From assembly GCF_006569185.2 (NCBI RefSeq), contig NZ_VIGC02000022.1, positions 47,712 to 111,711 of the forward strand: 64,000 bases of DNA, given 5' to 3'. Below are positions 36,946 to 45,316 of the stretch, one piece after another. The stretch's first letter is position 1. Each line of letters begins with the position of its first letter. The stretch is from Litorilinea aerophila. Lineage in GTDB: Bacteria > Chloroflexota > Anaerolineae > Caldilineales > Caldilineaceae. The notes under the pieces are model-generated. The model did no database searches and was not told the DNA's origin. It worked only from the letters and a program-made list of their open reading frames with translations. The position numbers and the translations under genes were made by a program.

Positions 36946-37464
36946 ATGAACATTCGACTATTGGATGCACATATCCGGGCGATTCAGGATTATTTTGCAG
37001 AACAACCTGATGTAGAATTGGCATATCTATTCGGTTCCTATGCCCGCAACGATGCTGGCCCCCTGTCCGATGTGGATGTGGCCGTATTGTTGCCCAGGCA
37101 TCTGGACCGGAAAAATCGCTTTCGCATGCGCCTGGACATAGGGTTTGACTTGATCCGTCTATTGGGAAGGGAGGAAGTGGATCTTGTTATCCTAAATGAA
37201 GCTCCCCTTGCTCTACAATATCACGTGCTGCGGGATGGTCGACTTCTTTTCTGTCGAGATGAGAACATACGAATTCAATTTGAAGCCGCCACAGTGACAC
37301 GTTATCTGGACTTCCAGCCTGTCCTGGAGCGACACAACCAGGCCATTCTGCGCCAGGCTCGAAATGGAGAACTCTTCCGTGGATCTAACTCCTATCACGC
37401 AGCGTTTGAGCGTCATCGCCACGGCGTTGGCGGCGCTTCGAGAAATCCAAAAGTTATCACGTGA
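36946..37464 (+). CDS. mntA: MntA-type minimal nucleotidyltransferase (antitoxin)
   Basis: 172 residues. LFGSYARNDAGPLSDVDVAV carries the GSx(10)DxD nucleotidyltransferase motif (Gly30, Ser31; Asp42, Asp44) and VDLVIL supplies the third Asp79. In type VII systems MntA adds AMP to a tyrosine of the HEPN toxin, blocking it. The last about 30 residues (ELFRGSNSYHAAFERHRHG onward) are read in the frame opposite to the overlapping HEPN gene and look like a run-on, since typical MntA stops earlier. Base composition is a little lower in G+C than neighbours, suggesting transfer. Confidence 0.82.
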   Translation: MNIRLLDAHIRAIQDYFAEQPDVELAYLFGSYARNDAGPLSDVDVAVLLPRHLDRKNRFRMRLDIGFDLIRLLGREEVDLVILNEAPLALQYHVLRDGRLLFCRDENIRIQFEAATVTRYLDFQPVLERHNQAILRQARNGELFRGSNSYHAAFERHRHGVGGASRNPKVIT

Positions 37465-37789
37465 AGAATTCGTAGCGGACTACTTCTTCCATACAGCGGC
37501 GGAACGCAGTCTACAGGTGGCCATCCAGGCTGCCCTCGACGTCGGAAGCATCCTCTTGGCGGCACACTCCCGAAAGGTCCCCAATACATATGCAGAGATC
37601 TTCCCCGCCCTGAGCGAGATTGGAGTACTTCCCCCTGAACACGCGCAAAAATTGGTTAACATGGCAAAATTGCGCAACGTTCTGGTCCACATGTATCTCG
37701 AAGTCGATTTGGGGCTCCCTACTCCACCAATGCCTGATAGACAGCCGTCCGCACTTCCCGCTGCACTGGGTAGTAGCTGGAGGGCATGA
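37364..37789 (+). pseudogene. hepT: HepT-type HEPN toxin, C-terminus truncated
   Basis: The HEPN core (ITQRLSVIATALAALREIQK, then FHTAAERSLQVAIQAALDVG) is intact, and RNVLVHMY (Arg104-His109, Tyr111) is the Rx4HxY motif for RNase activity and AMPylation. Homology ends at LEVDLG (about 37715), after which the reading frame runs into the antisense end of the serine hydrolase gene, whose stop codon is at 37719-37721. About 20-25 usual C-terminal residues are missing. The gene also overlaps mntA by about 100 bp in the +1 frame. It may be damaged but the catalytic part remains. Confidence 0.72.
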
Positions 37790-38966
37790 TCTGGGTCATG
37801 AAGACGATGATCAGGTCCTCCTGGGGATCGATCCAGAAGCGGGTGGCTGCGGCACCACCCCATCCGTAGGCCCCTGGCGACCCCGGCGCCGCCGAGGCAG
37901 CCACATCCACCAGCACACTCACCCCCAGGCCAAAGCCATAGCCATGCTGAGGCGCCACATCTGTCCCGATGGGTATCAAGGCGGGCGGCAGGTGGTTCAG
38001 GGTCATCAGCTCCACCGTCTTGCGCCCCAGGAGCCGCACGCCATCCAGAACGCCGCCGTTCAACAACATCTGGCAGAAACGCAAATAGTCCCCAATGGTG
38101 GAAACCAGGCCCCCGCCGCCGGAAAGCATGGATGGCGGCCGCCGGAATCGATCCTGTTGGGGCCCATCCAGAGGCTTCAGGGGCAGGTCGGACGGCAGCC
38201 GGGCCACATCGACACCGAGCCCCATGCCCTCCAGCACGCTGTATAACACGGCCAGACGGTGGTGCTTCTCCTCGGGCACATAGAAGTCCGTGTCCTCCAT
38301 ACCCAGGGGCTTAAAAATGTGTTGATGGAAGAACGTATCCAGCGCCTCCCCAGACACCACCTCCACCAGACGCCCCAGCACATCGGTGGCGAAGCTGTAG
38401 CGCCAGGCTGTACCCGGGTGGAACAGAAGGGGCAATTCAGCCAGCTTTTCCACCAGCTCAGCCAGGGAACCCTCCATCCGGTTGGGGAGGGCCTGTCGAT
38501 AGAGCTCGTCCACCGGTGAGTCCTGGTACCAGCCATAGCTCAGGCCGGACGTGTGCCGCATGAGATCCTGAATGGTGGGCGGTCGCTCTGGCGGCACCAG
38601 ACGGAAGCCGTTGGTGCGGCTGCCGGCGTAGACCTGGACCGATTCAAACTCGGGCAGGTATTTGGCGATGGGATCTTCCAGCAAAAAATGGCCGTCCTCG
38701 AACAACATCAGGGCGGCCACTGTGGTGATGGGCTTGGTCATGGAGTAGATGCGGAAGATGGTATCCTCCGCCATGGGGATGCCGGCTTCCTTATCCTGGT
38801 AGCCGTGGGTGCTGAACTGGGCAACCTGCCCCCGGCGATAGACCAGGTTGAGGGCACCGGCCAGGCGCCCCCGCTCCACATAGCGGTCCAACAGGCGGCT
38901 AACGCGCGCCAGCCGCTGGGCAGAGAAGCCCACTCGCTCTGGTGCCACAACGTCCGCAATTGCCAT
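37719..38966 (-). CDS. Serine hydrolase, beta-lactamase class C/esterase-like
   Basis: 415 residues from the ATG at 38966; AAGGAG lies eight bases before it. SMTK at residues 75-78 is the SxxK nucleophile/general base, followed by PITTVAALMLFEDGHF; TSGLSYGWYQDSP gives a Tyr of the YxN site and the late GWGGAAATRFWIDP block is the HxG-like region. It is likely a carboxylesterase or D-peptidase of the EstB/AmpC fold. No signal peptide is visible. Its 3' end abuts and seems to have replaced the end of the convergent HepT gene. Confidence 0.85.
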   Translation of the reverse strand: MAIADVVAPERVGFSAQRLARVSRLLDRYVERGRLAGALNLVYRRGQVAQFSTHGYQDKEAGIPMAEDTIFRIYSMTKPITTVAALMLFEDGHFLLEDPIAKYLPEFESVQVYAGSRTNGFRLVPPERPPTIQDLMRHTSGLSYGWYQDSPVDELYRQALPNRMEGSLAELVEKLAELPLLFHPGTAWRYSFATDVLGRLVEVVSGEALDTFFHQHIFKPLGMEDTDFYVPEEKHHRLAVLYSVLEGMGLGVDVARLPSDLPLKPLDGPQQDRFRRPPSMLSGGGGLVSTIGDYLRFCQMLLNGGVLDGVRLLGRKTVELMTLNHLPPALIPIGTDVAPQHGYGFGLGVSVLVDVAASAAPGSPGAYGWGGAAATRFWIDPQEDLIIVFMTQIMPSSYYPVQREVRTAVYQALVE

Positions 38967-39026
38967 GAATGATGCTCCTTCAGCCAAAAAAAAAAACAGA
39001 AAAAAGAAGTATTCTTGTTTCCCTAT

Positions 39027-39044
39027 CACGCAAGGGGGCGTGAC
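39027..39044. terminator. Short hairpin, possible terminator of the minus-strand binding-protein gene
   Basis: TCACGC (39027-39032) pairs with GCGTGA (39039-39044). On the minus strand a T-rich tract follows but only about 10-15 bases further (the A-run at about 38986-38996 on the plus strand). A longer related hairpin, CAGGTCACGCA/TGCGTGACCTG, is at 63811-63836. Confidence 0.4.
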
Positions 39045-39126
39045 CTGTGTTTGCCAGGGTTGACAACCTTGGGTGCCCCTGGACCCGCTGCATCCCTGAT
39101 GGAACCCCTGCCGGGCACAGGCGCCT

Positions 39127-40524
39127 TTAGCGAGATGCCCAGTATCGATCCAGGCGCGCCTGGATCTCGGCGGACGCCCAAGCCAGGGCCTCCTCAGGCG
39201 AACGGACGCCATAAATGGCGTCCTCCGCCATTCGACGCAGGATCTGCTCCACCTCGGGCTGCACAGGCGTAACAGGCACATGGACATCCTGGGCCATGAT
39301 GGCGAGGAAGTCCGACCAGTAGGGGTTTCCGGCCCCCGTGGCTGGGTCTTCGTTGCAAGCCTTCAGAGGGGAGGGCCGCTTCTGCTGCTGCAGGAACCAG
39401 CAGGCGCCGTCCCGCTCCACCGTGAGCCACTTGAGCAGGGCCCAGGACCATTCCGGGTGGCGGACGTTGCGGGGAACGGCATAGCCCCACCCGCCATAGG
39501 CGACGCCCCGATTGGTGCTGGCCGAGGGGCCTCGAGGCAAGGCTGTGACGATCAGATCTTGGGCTAAATGGGGCGCGTAGGTCTGAATCTTGTGGTATTC
39601 CCAGGTCCCGGCGACCATCATGGCCTCGTAGTCATGATAGAACGGGCCGTCCTCCCAGTCGCCCGTCCGGCGATAGAAGGCCTCTACCCGCGCCACACCG
39701 CCGTTGATGGAATTGGTAAAATCGACCATCCAGCGAAGTGTTTCGATCCCCTCGGGTCCGTCGAAGGTGACCGTGCGCAGATCATCGCTGATCCAGGTGC
39801 CACCATTGGCATAGAGCCAGGTGAGAAAGGCCCCGGGCTGGCCGTGGACATCCAGGACGTTCAGGCCGATGCGCTCCAGGGCGCCCCGCCTGAACTGGGT
39901 CAGAGAACGACAGGCGGCTCCCAGCTGGGCCCACGTGGTGGGGGGATGCTCCGGATTCAGGCCAGCCCGCCGGAACCAGGGGGCATTGATCCAGAGCATC
40001 TTGCTGCCGGCAGCTGTGGGCATCGGCAGCATCCAGGTCTGATTTTGATAACGGGTCCCGGCGATTTCGGCTGCGTAGAAAAGCTCCGGAGAGACGCCAT
40101 CCTGTTCCATCCAGGAGTCCAGGGGCAAGAGGGCCTGCGCTTCCACCAGCGCGGGCACATCTTGACGCCCGATCATGGTCACATCGGGCGGATCTCCTGC
40201 ATCGACGGCATCCAGGAGGGTAGCCAGCCGCTGGGGCCAGGGCAGCAAGGTCATTTCCACCTGAACACAGGGATGACGTTCTTCAAAGCGCCGGATCTGC
40301 TCCTCCATGAGGGGCAGACGACTGCCGCCCCAGTGGTGCCAGAGGCGGAGGGTGACCACCTCGGCGCATGGGTTGGTGTCAAGCGCTGTCGGAGAGCCGG
40401 CATCTCCCACGCGGGTGTTGGCCACCGTCGCCCCTGGCGATTTGTCCCGGAAAGCAGGCCCGCAACTGGCGGCCAGCCAGGCGACAAGCAACAAGATTCC
40501 CCACCAGGCCATGCCTCGGCGCAT
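39127..40524 (-). CDS. ABC sugar-binding lipoprotein (SBP family 1), minus strand
   Basis: 465 residues from the ATG at 40524 with a GAGGAG site eight bases upstream. Lipobox LAASC (Cys21). VVTLRLWHHWGGSRLPLMEE, YAAEIAGTRYQNQTWMLPMP and the C-terminal WFLQQQKRPSPLKACNEDP are shared with the plus-strand binding protein at 42041, so the two are paralogues. Family 1 proteins bind sugars or oligosaccharides. There is no permease on this strand; it probably feeds the same permeases or is a spare sensor. Confidence 0.85.
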   Translation of the reverse strand: MRRGMAWWGILLLVAWLAASCGPAFRDKSPGATVANTRVGDAGSPTALDTNPCAEVVTLRLWHHWGGSRLPLMEEQIRRFEERHPCVQVEMTLLPWPQRLATLLDAVDAGDPPDVTMIGRQDVPALVEAQALLPLDSWMEQDGVSPELFYAAEIAGTRYQNQTWMLPMPTAAGSKMLWINAPWFRRAGLNPEHPPTTWAQLGAACRSLTQFRRGALERIGLNVLDVHGQPGAFLTWLYANGGTWISDDLRTVTFDGPEGIETLRWMVDFTNSINGGVARVEAFYRRTGDWEDGPFYHDYEAMMVAGTWEYHKIQTYAPHLAQDLIVTALPRGPSASTNRGVAYGGWGYAVPRNVRHPEWSWALLKWLTVERDGACWFLQQQKRPSPLKACNEDPATGAGNPYWSDFLAIMAQDVHVPVTPVQPEVEQILRRMAEDAIYGVRSPEEALAWASAEIQARLDRYWASR

Positions 40525-40718
40525 GGTCGTGTACTCCTCATGGATACCAAATAGGGCCATCACAAACTTCAGGGATCCGCAGCCGTCCTGGGGACCTGGG
40601 ACTGGCCACCCCACGCAGCAACCCATGGTCGGACCGCGCACGCGGGTGCCCTAAGTATACATGAAGTGGGCGGTAGCGGTACAATATGCTGTTTTAATTT
40701 TTTACTTTTTTCGCCCCC

Positions 40719-40747
40719 TTGACAAACTCCCCTTTTTGTAATATCTT
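40719..40747 (+). promoter_or_regulatory. Promoter of the LacI-family regulator
   Basis: TTGACA (40719-40724), 17-base spacer, TATCTT (40742-40747). It is immediately followed by a 20-bp palindrome, which would cover the expected transcription start. Confidence 0.6.
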
Positions 40748-40767
40748 TTGATAAAGCGCATTATCAA
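40748..40767. promoter_or_regulatory. LacI-type palindromic operator
   Basis: TTGATAAAGCGCATTATCAA is a 20-bp palindrome with one mismatch pair around a central GCGC, as in LacI/PurR/GalR operators. It begins one base after the -10 of the regulator promoter, so binding would block it: likely autoregulation, and possibly control of the divergent binding-protein gene. Confidence 0.62.
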
Positions 40768-40834
40768 CCTTGCACTGACTCCCTATCGACTTTCCCAGCG
40801 GTCAATTTTCGATTCCGTTGCAACAAGTAGCGCC

Positions 40835-41911
40835 ATGAGCCACTCTGTGAAACGGCGGCCGCGCCAGGCCGATGTGGCCCGATTGGCTGGCGTATCGCCC
40901 ACCACCGTCTCGCTGGTCCTCAACAATCGCGTCGGCGGCAATGTGCGCATCCGCCCGGAAACCCGCCAGCGGGTCCTGGATGCCGTCGCCCGGCTGGGCT
41001 ATGTGGCCGATCCCGCCGCCCGGAGCCTGGCCGGCGGCCAGAACCGTCTCCTGGGCGTCTTCACCTTTGAAGCCATCTTCCCTATCCAACAACGGGATTT
41101 CTATTACCCCTTCCTGGTAGGGATCGAGCGGGAGGCCGGCCGGCTGGGCTACGACCTGCTGCTCTTCACCAGCAGCACCGGCACCGATGGCAAACGCCGC
41201 CTCTACCAGCGAGGAAACAACCGCCTGCGCATGGCCGACGGTGCCGTGCTGCTGGGCAATGAAGAAAACAAACAGGAACTCAGCCGCCTGCTGGCCGAGG
41301 GCTACCCCTTTGTCTTCGTGGGGCGACGAGAGGTGCCCGGCGGCGAGCTCTCCTATGTGGCTGCCGACTACACCACGGCGACCGCCCAGGTGCTGGCCCA
41401 CTTCTTCGCCCACGGCCATCGTCGAGTGGCCTACCTGGCCCATCCCATAGAGACCGAGTCCATGGCGGACCGGCGGGCGGGCTACCGCCTGGCCCATCGC
41501 GAGGCCGGCCTGGAGCCAGATCCCAACCTGCTGTTTCAACGTCCCTCGGCCGAAATCACTGCCGCCTGGCTTCATACGCTACGAGCCCAGGGAATCACCG
41601 GCATGGTGACCGAGATGGGTGAGCACGTCCCGGCCCTGATGGCTGCCATCCACGCCGCCGGTTGGTCCCTCCCCGGGGACTTCTCCCTGGCCTTTCTGGG
41701 AGACCCACACCTGAACGACGACCACGACGACCTCCCCCGAGACTGTACTACCTTCACCATCCCCCGGGAAGAGATGGGCATCCAGGCTGTGCGTCTCCTG
41801 ACCCAAATGTTGAGCAACCCCGAGGGGGGAGGGCCGCGACGGCTCACCCTGCCGTGTCGCTTCGTGCCCGGCAGCACCGTGGGGCCCCCGCCCCCGTTGC
41901 CGAACCCGTGA
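40835..41911 (+). CDS. LacI-family transcriptional regulator
   Basis: 358 residues from the ATG at 40835; an upstream in-frame TTG at 40748 was rejected because it overlaps the operator. The DNA-binding domain runs ADVARLAGVSPTTVSLVLNN (about 11-30) with the hinge GYVADPAARSLAGGQ. The ligand domain is type 3 periplasmic-binding fold: LLGVFTFEAIFPIQQRDFYY through RFVPGSTVGPPPP. It probably senses a sugar or its metabolite and controls the transport genes that follow and the divergent binding protein. Confidence 0.9.
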   Translation: MSHSVKRRPRQADVARLAGVSPTTVSLVLNNRVGGNVRIRPETRQRVLDAVARLGYVADPAARSLAGGQNRLLGVFTFEAIFPIQQRDFYYPFLVGIEREAGRLGYDLLLFTSSTGTDGKRRLYQRGNNRLRMADGAVLLGNEENKQELSRLLAEGYPFVFVGRREVPGGELSYVAADYTTATAQVLAHFFAHGHRRVAYLAHPIETESMADRRAGYRLAHREAGLEPDPNLLFQRPSAEITAAWLHTLRAQGITGMVTEMGEHVPALMAAIHAAGWSLPGDFSLAFLGDPHLNDDHDDLPRDCTTFTIPREEMGIQAVRLLTQMLSNPEGGGPRRLTLPCRFVPGSTVGPPPPLPNP

Positions 41912-42040
41912 ACGGCAACACGGATGGACCGTAGCCTCGGATGCCATCTGTCTCCGCCTGTCCCAAGGGTTCCCCTCTGCGGTTGTCGTCTTGTCGGCCG
42001 TTTTTCCATCCCAACAGGAGTCCAGACCAGGAGGTAGCGC

Positions 42041-43429
42041 ATGTCCCACATCACAAAACGAGGAATCAGCCGGCGCGAACTGCTCCGACTGATCGGGGTG
42101 ACCACCACCGGCGCCGCGCTGGCCGCGTGTGCCCCGGTGGCGACCGGCCCGGCGGCGGAAGAGGGCACAGGGGCACCAGGGGCGGAGCGGGTCACCATCC
42201 GCTTCTGGAACCACTGGCTCGCCGGCCGGGTGGAGTTGATGGATCAGATCATTGCCAACTTTGAGGAAGAGTACCCCCACATCCACGTGGAAAATTTAAC
42301 CCAGCCCTGGGAACGACGCCAGGAGAACATGTTCGCCGCGCTGGCCAGCAACGACCCGCCCGAAGTGGTCATGGCCACCCGGGCCGAGATCTTGAAGCTG
42401 GCCCACGACGGCCTGATCATTCCCATCAATGACCTGGTGGAAGGCCATAACCTGGATCTCAACGTTTTCTACCCGTCGGAAATCGGCAACTTCTACTGGC
42501 AGGGCCAGCTTTACAGCATGCCCATGCCCACCGGCGGCGGCATCACCAGCCTGACCCTCATCAACGTGGACATGTTCGAAGCGGCCGGAAAGGAGCCGGT
42601 GGTGCCCACCACCTGGTCCGAATTGGAGGATGTGGCCCGGGAGTTCACCGTGCTAGACGACCGGGGCATTGTCACCCTGGGCGCCAACGTGGGCACCGGC
42701 GTGGGCGACTTCTTCGCCTGGCTCTACTGCAACAACGGCCGCATCTACAGCGACGACCTGCGCCAGACGGCCTTCAACTCGCCGGAAGGGGTGGCCACCC
42801 TGGAGTGGATGGTGAACTTCACCAACGAAATCAACGGGGGCGTCCAGAACATCACCGACTTCTTTATCACGGGCCAGGAGGCCAACGAAGCCCAGCCCTG
42901 GTACAACGACATCCAGCTTATCAATTTCCCCAACGTTTCCATCTTCTTCCACATGCAGACCTTCAAGCCGGAGATGAAATGGGACATGGGGCTGCGGCCG
43001 TACAACGACGCCAATCCCCAGGCCGAATCCCACGGCCTTTCGGGCGAGCAGTTCGCCTGGGGCTACCCCATCCCCACCGGCGTGCCCGAATCCAAACACG
43101 AGGCCGCCTTCCTCTGGATGAAGAAGATCACCTACGACATGGACGGCGGCTGCTGGTTCATGCAGCAGCAAGGTCGACCATCGCCCCTGAAGGCATGCAA
43201 TGAGGATCCCAGCTACTACGACGTCAATCCCAAGTGGGACAAGGTGTTGAAGTCCCTGGAGAGCGACGTCTCGGTGGACATTCTGCCAGAGCATGCCCGC
43301 ATCCGGGACATGGTGGACCAGGCCGTCCAGGCCGCCATGTTCGGCGACAAGACGCCCCAGGCGGCCCTGGACGAAGCTGCGGCCCAGGCCCAGGCCGTCA
43401 TCGACGAGTTTTGGAGCAAGCAGGGATGA
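42041..43429 (+). CDS. ABC sugar-binding lipoprotein (SBP family 1) with twin-arginine signal
   Basis: 462 residues. The signal SRRELLRLIGVTTTGAALAAC has Arg11-Arg12 and a lipobox ending at Cys30, so it is likely exported folded by Tat and lipid anchored. VTIRFWNHWLAGRVELMDQI, FYPSEIGNFYWQGQLYSMPM and WFMQQQGRPSPLKACNEDP follow the family 1 pattern and match the minus-strand paralogue at 39127. It is the binding component for the permeases that follow (the next gene starts within its stop codon). Confidence 0.9.
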   Translation: MSHITKRGISRRELLRLIGVTTTGAALAACAPVATGPAAEEGTGAPGAERVTIRFWNHWLAGRVELMDQIIANFEEEYPHIHVENLTQPWERRQENMFAALASNDPPEVVMATRAEILKLAHDGLIIPINDLVEGHNLDLNVFYPSEIGNFYWQGQLYSMPMPTGGGITSLTLINVDMFEAAGKEPVVPTTWSELEDVAREFTVLDDRGIVTLGANVGTGVGDFFAWLYCNNGRIYSDDLRQTAFNSPEGVATLEWMVNFTNEINGGVQNITDFFITGQEANEAQPWYNDIQLINFPNVSIFFHMQTFKPEMKWDMGLRPYNDANPQAESHGLSGEQFAWGYPIPTGVPESKHEAAFLWMKKITYDMDGGCWFMQQQGRPSPLKACNEDPSYYDVNPKWDKVLKSLESDVSVDILPEHARIRDMVDQAVQAAMFGDKTPQAALDEAAAQAQAVIDEFWSKQG

Positions 43430-44355
43430 CCACCCAGAGCGCGCGCGTGGAGCGGGTCGCGGCGGCCCGCTCCCGCCCGCTGCGCACCCGCCTGCGCGGC
43501 TGGATCGGCTATGTCTTCATCGCGCCGTGGCTGATCTCCTTCCTGGCCTTCGATGCCATCCCCATCGTCTCCGGTTTCTACCACAGCTTTACCGACTGGA
43601 ACGCCCTGGGCACGGCATCGGAGTTTTTGGGCTGGGCCAATTACCAGGAGGCGTTGACCCGGGATCCCCTCTTCTGGACCTCCGTGGGCAACACCATTTA
43701 TTTCATCGGCGCCAGCGTGCCGTTGGGCATCGTCGCAGCTTTTGTGCTGGCCCTGATGCTCAACGCACAGATTCGAGGGACCGGCGTCTACCGAACCATC
43801 TACTACCTGCCTTCGGTGGTGCCCACCGTGGCCGCGGTGATCGTCTGGATCTTCATCTTCGAAACCAGGCGGGGGATCCTCAACTACGGGCTGGAACTGC
43901 TAGGGCTGCCCACCATCCGGTGGCTGAGCGACCCCAACTGGGCCATGCCGGCCCTCATCATCATGAGCCTGTGGACCATCGGCGCCATGATGATCATCTT
44001 CCTGGCCGGCCTCCAGGGCATTCCCCAGGAGCTCTACGAAGCGGCAGAGGTGGATGGGGCCAACGGGCTGCAACGCCTCCTGCGCATCACCGTCCCCCTC
44101 ATGACGCCCACCATCTTTTTTAACCTGGTGATGAACCTGGTCGGGGCGTTCCAGGCCTTCAACAACGCCTTCATCATGACGGGTGGCGGCCCCCATAACG
44201 CCACCCTGCTCTATATGTTGCACCTGTACAACAACGCCTTCCGCTACTTCCGAATGGGCTACGCCTCGGCCCTGGCGGTGATGCTCTTCGTCGTGGTCTT
44301 TGGCGTGACTTTCCTGATGTATCGCACGTCGGACCGCTGGGTACACTACCACTGA
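43426..44355 (+). CDS. ABC sugar permease, MalF/UgpA type
   Basis: 309 residues. The ATG overlaps the TGA of the binding protein (ATGA), implying coupled translation. GWIGYVFIAPWLISFLAFDA is the first helix; six membrane helices are visible. The EAA loop EAAEVDGANGLQRLLRITVP lies near residue 210. NAFIMTGGGPHNATLLYML is a family motif close to the last helices. Partner of the next gene. Confidence 0.92.
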   Translation: MTTQSARVERVAAARSRPLRTRLRGWIGYVFIAPWLISFLAFDAIPIVSGFYHSFTDWNALGTASEFLGWANYQEALTRDPLFWTSVGNTIYFIGASVPLGIVAAFVLALMLNAQIRGTGVYRTIYYLPSVVPTVAAVIVWIFIFETRRGILNYGLELLGLPTIRWLSDPNWAMPALIIMSLWTIGAMMIIFLAGLQGIPQELYEAAEVDGANGLQRLLRITVPLMTPTIFFNLVMNLVGAFQAFNNAFIMTGGGPHNATLLYMLHLYNNAFRYFRMGYASALAVMLFVVVFGVTFLMYRTSDRWVHYH

Positions 44356-44446
44356 CGTGGGGTCACTGGGAGCCTGGCCTCTGCCACCGGGATCCCAGCC
44401 CTGGATCCAGCATCCTATCGGCAGCTGATAACTTGCGGAGACGCCC

Positions 44447-45304
44447 ATGGTTTTGCGAAGTTATCGCACCCAAGTGCTGCTCGGCCATCTGATCCTCCAC
44501 GCCATCCTGATCGCGGGTTCCGTCATGATGCTCATCCCCCTGGCGTGGACCATCTCCACTTCCCTGAAAACGATGCAACAGATCGCCGTCTGGCCGCCGG
44601 AATGGATACCGAACCCGGTGATGTGGCGCAACTATATCGAGGTCTTCCAGGCGGCGCCGGTCACCCTGTGGCTACGTAACTCCCTGGTGATTGTGGCGGC
44701 CAACGTCATCGGCTCGGTGATTACCTGCTCGTTTGTGGCGTATGGATTCGCCCGGGTCCAGTTTCCCGGACGGGACGCGCTCTTCCTCCTGCTGCTGAGC
44801 ACCCTGATGATGCCCTACATCGTTCGCCTGATCCCCCTCTATGTCATCTACAACCAGATCGGCTGGATCAACACCTTCTTGCCGGTCACCATCCCCCAGC
44901 TGCTGGGCCGCAACCCCTTTTTCATCTTCCTGCTGCGCCAGTTCTTCCGGGGGATTCCTTTCGAGCTCTCCGACGCAGCCCGCATCGACGGCTGCAGCGA
45001 ATTCGGTATCTGGTGGCGCATCGTGCTGCCCCTTTCCAAGCCGGCCCTGGCTGCGGTGACCATCTTTGCCTTCCGGGACAGTTGGGACAACTTCCTGGCG
45101 CCCCTCATCTACATGGCCGGCCGGCCCGACCTGCGGCCACTGGCCGTGGGCCTCTACACCCTGCGGGGCGGGGGCGGCCAGTTGCCCGACACCCACTACC
45201 TGATGGCCCTCTCCACGTTGATGATCATCCCCATGCTGGTCATCTTTGCCCTGGGCCAGCGCTATTTCATCCAGGGCGTCACCATCTCCGGACTCAAAGG
45301 ATAG
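44447..45304 (+). CDS. ABC sugar permease, MalG/UgpE type
   Basis: 285 residues. ILIAGSVMMLIPLAWTISTS forms the first helix. DAARIDGCSEFGIWWRIVLP is the EAA loop near residue 190 (the E replaced by D). KPALAAVTIFAFRDSWDNFL and the final FALGQRYFIQGVTISGLKG, ending in a Gly-Leu-Lys-Gly tail, are typical of MalG/UgpE. No ATPase follows; the MsmX/UgpC-type gene at 52719 may supply it. Confidence 0.92.
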   Translation: MVLRSYRTQVLLGHLILHAILIAGSVMMLIPLAWTISTSLKTMQQIAVWPPEWIPNPVMWRNYIEVFQAAPVTLWLRNSLVIVAANVIGSVITCSFVAYGFARVQFPGRDALFLLLLSTLMMPYIVRLIPLYVIYNQIGWINTFLPVTIPQLLGRNPFFIFLLRQFFRGIPFELSDAARIDGCSEFGIWWRIVLPLSKPALAAVTIFAFRDSWDNFLAPLIYMAGRPDLRPLAVGLYTLRGGGGQLPDTHYLMALSTLMIIPMLVIFALGQRYFIQGVTISGLKG

Positions 45305-45316
45305 GGGAGGCCCCCA

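Noticed and set aside
40739..40744. TAATAT as -10 of the LacI promoter
   Set aside because: Spacing from TTGACA would be 14 bases; TATCTT at 40742-40747 gives 17 and fits the operator position.
40748..40834. TTG start giving a longer LacI-family protein
   Set aside because: The codon lies in the operator and at the likely transcription start, and the extra residues do not match the family.
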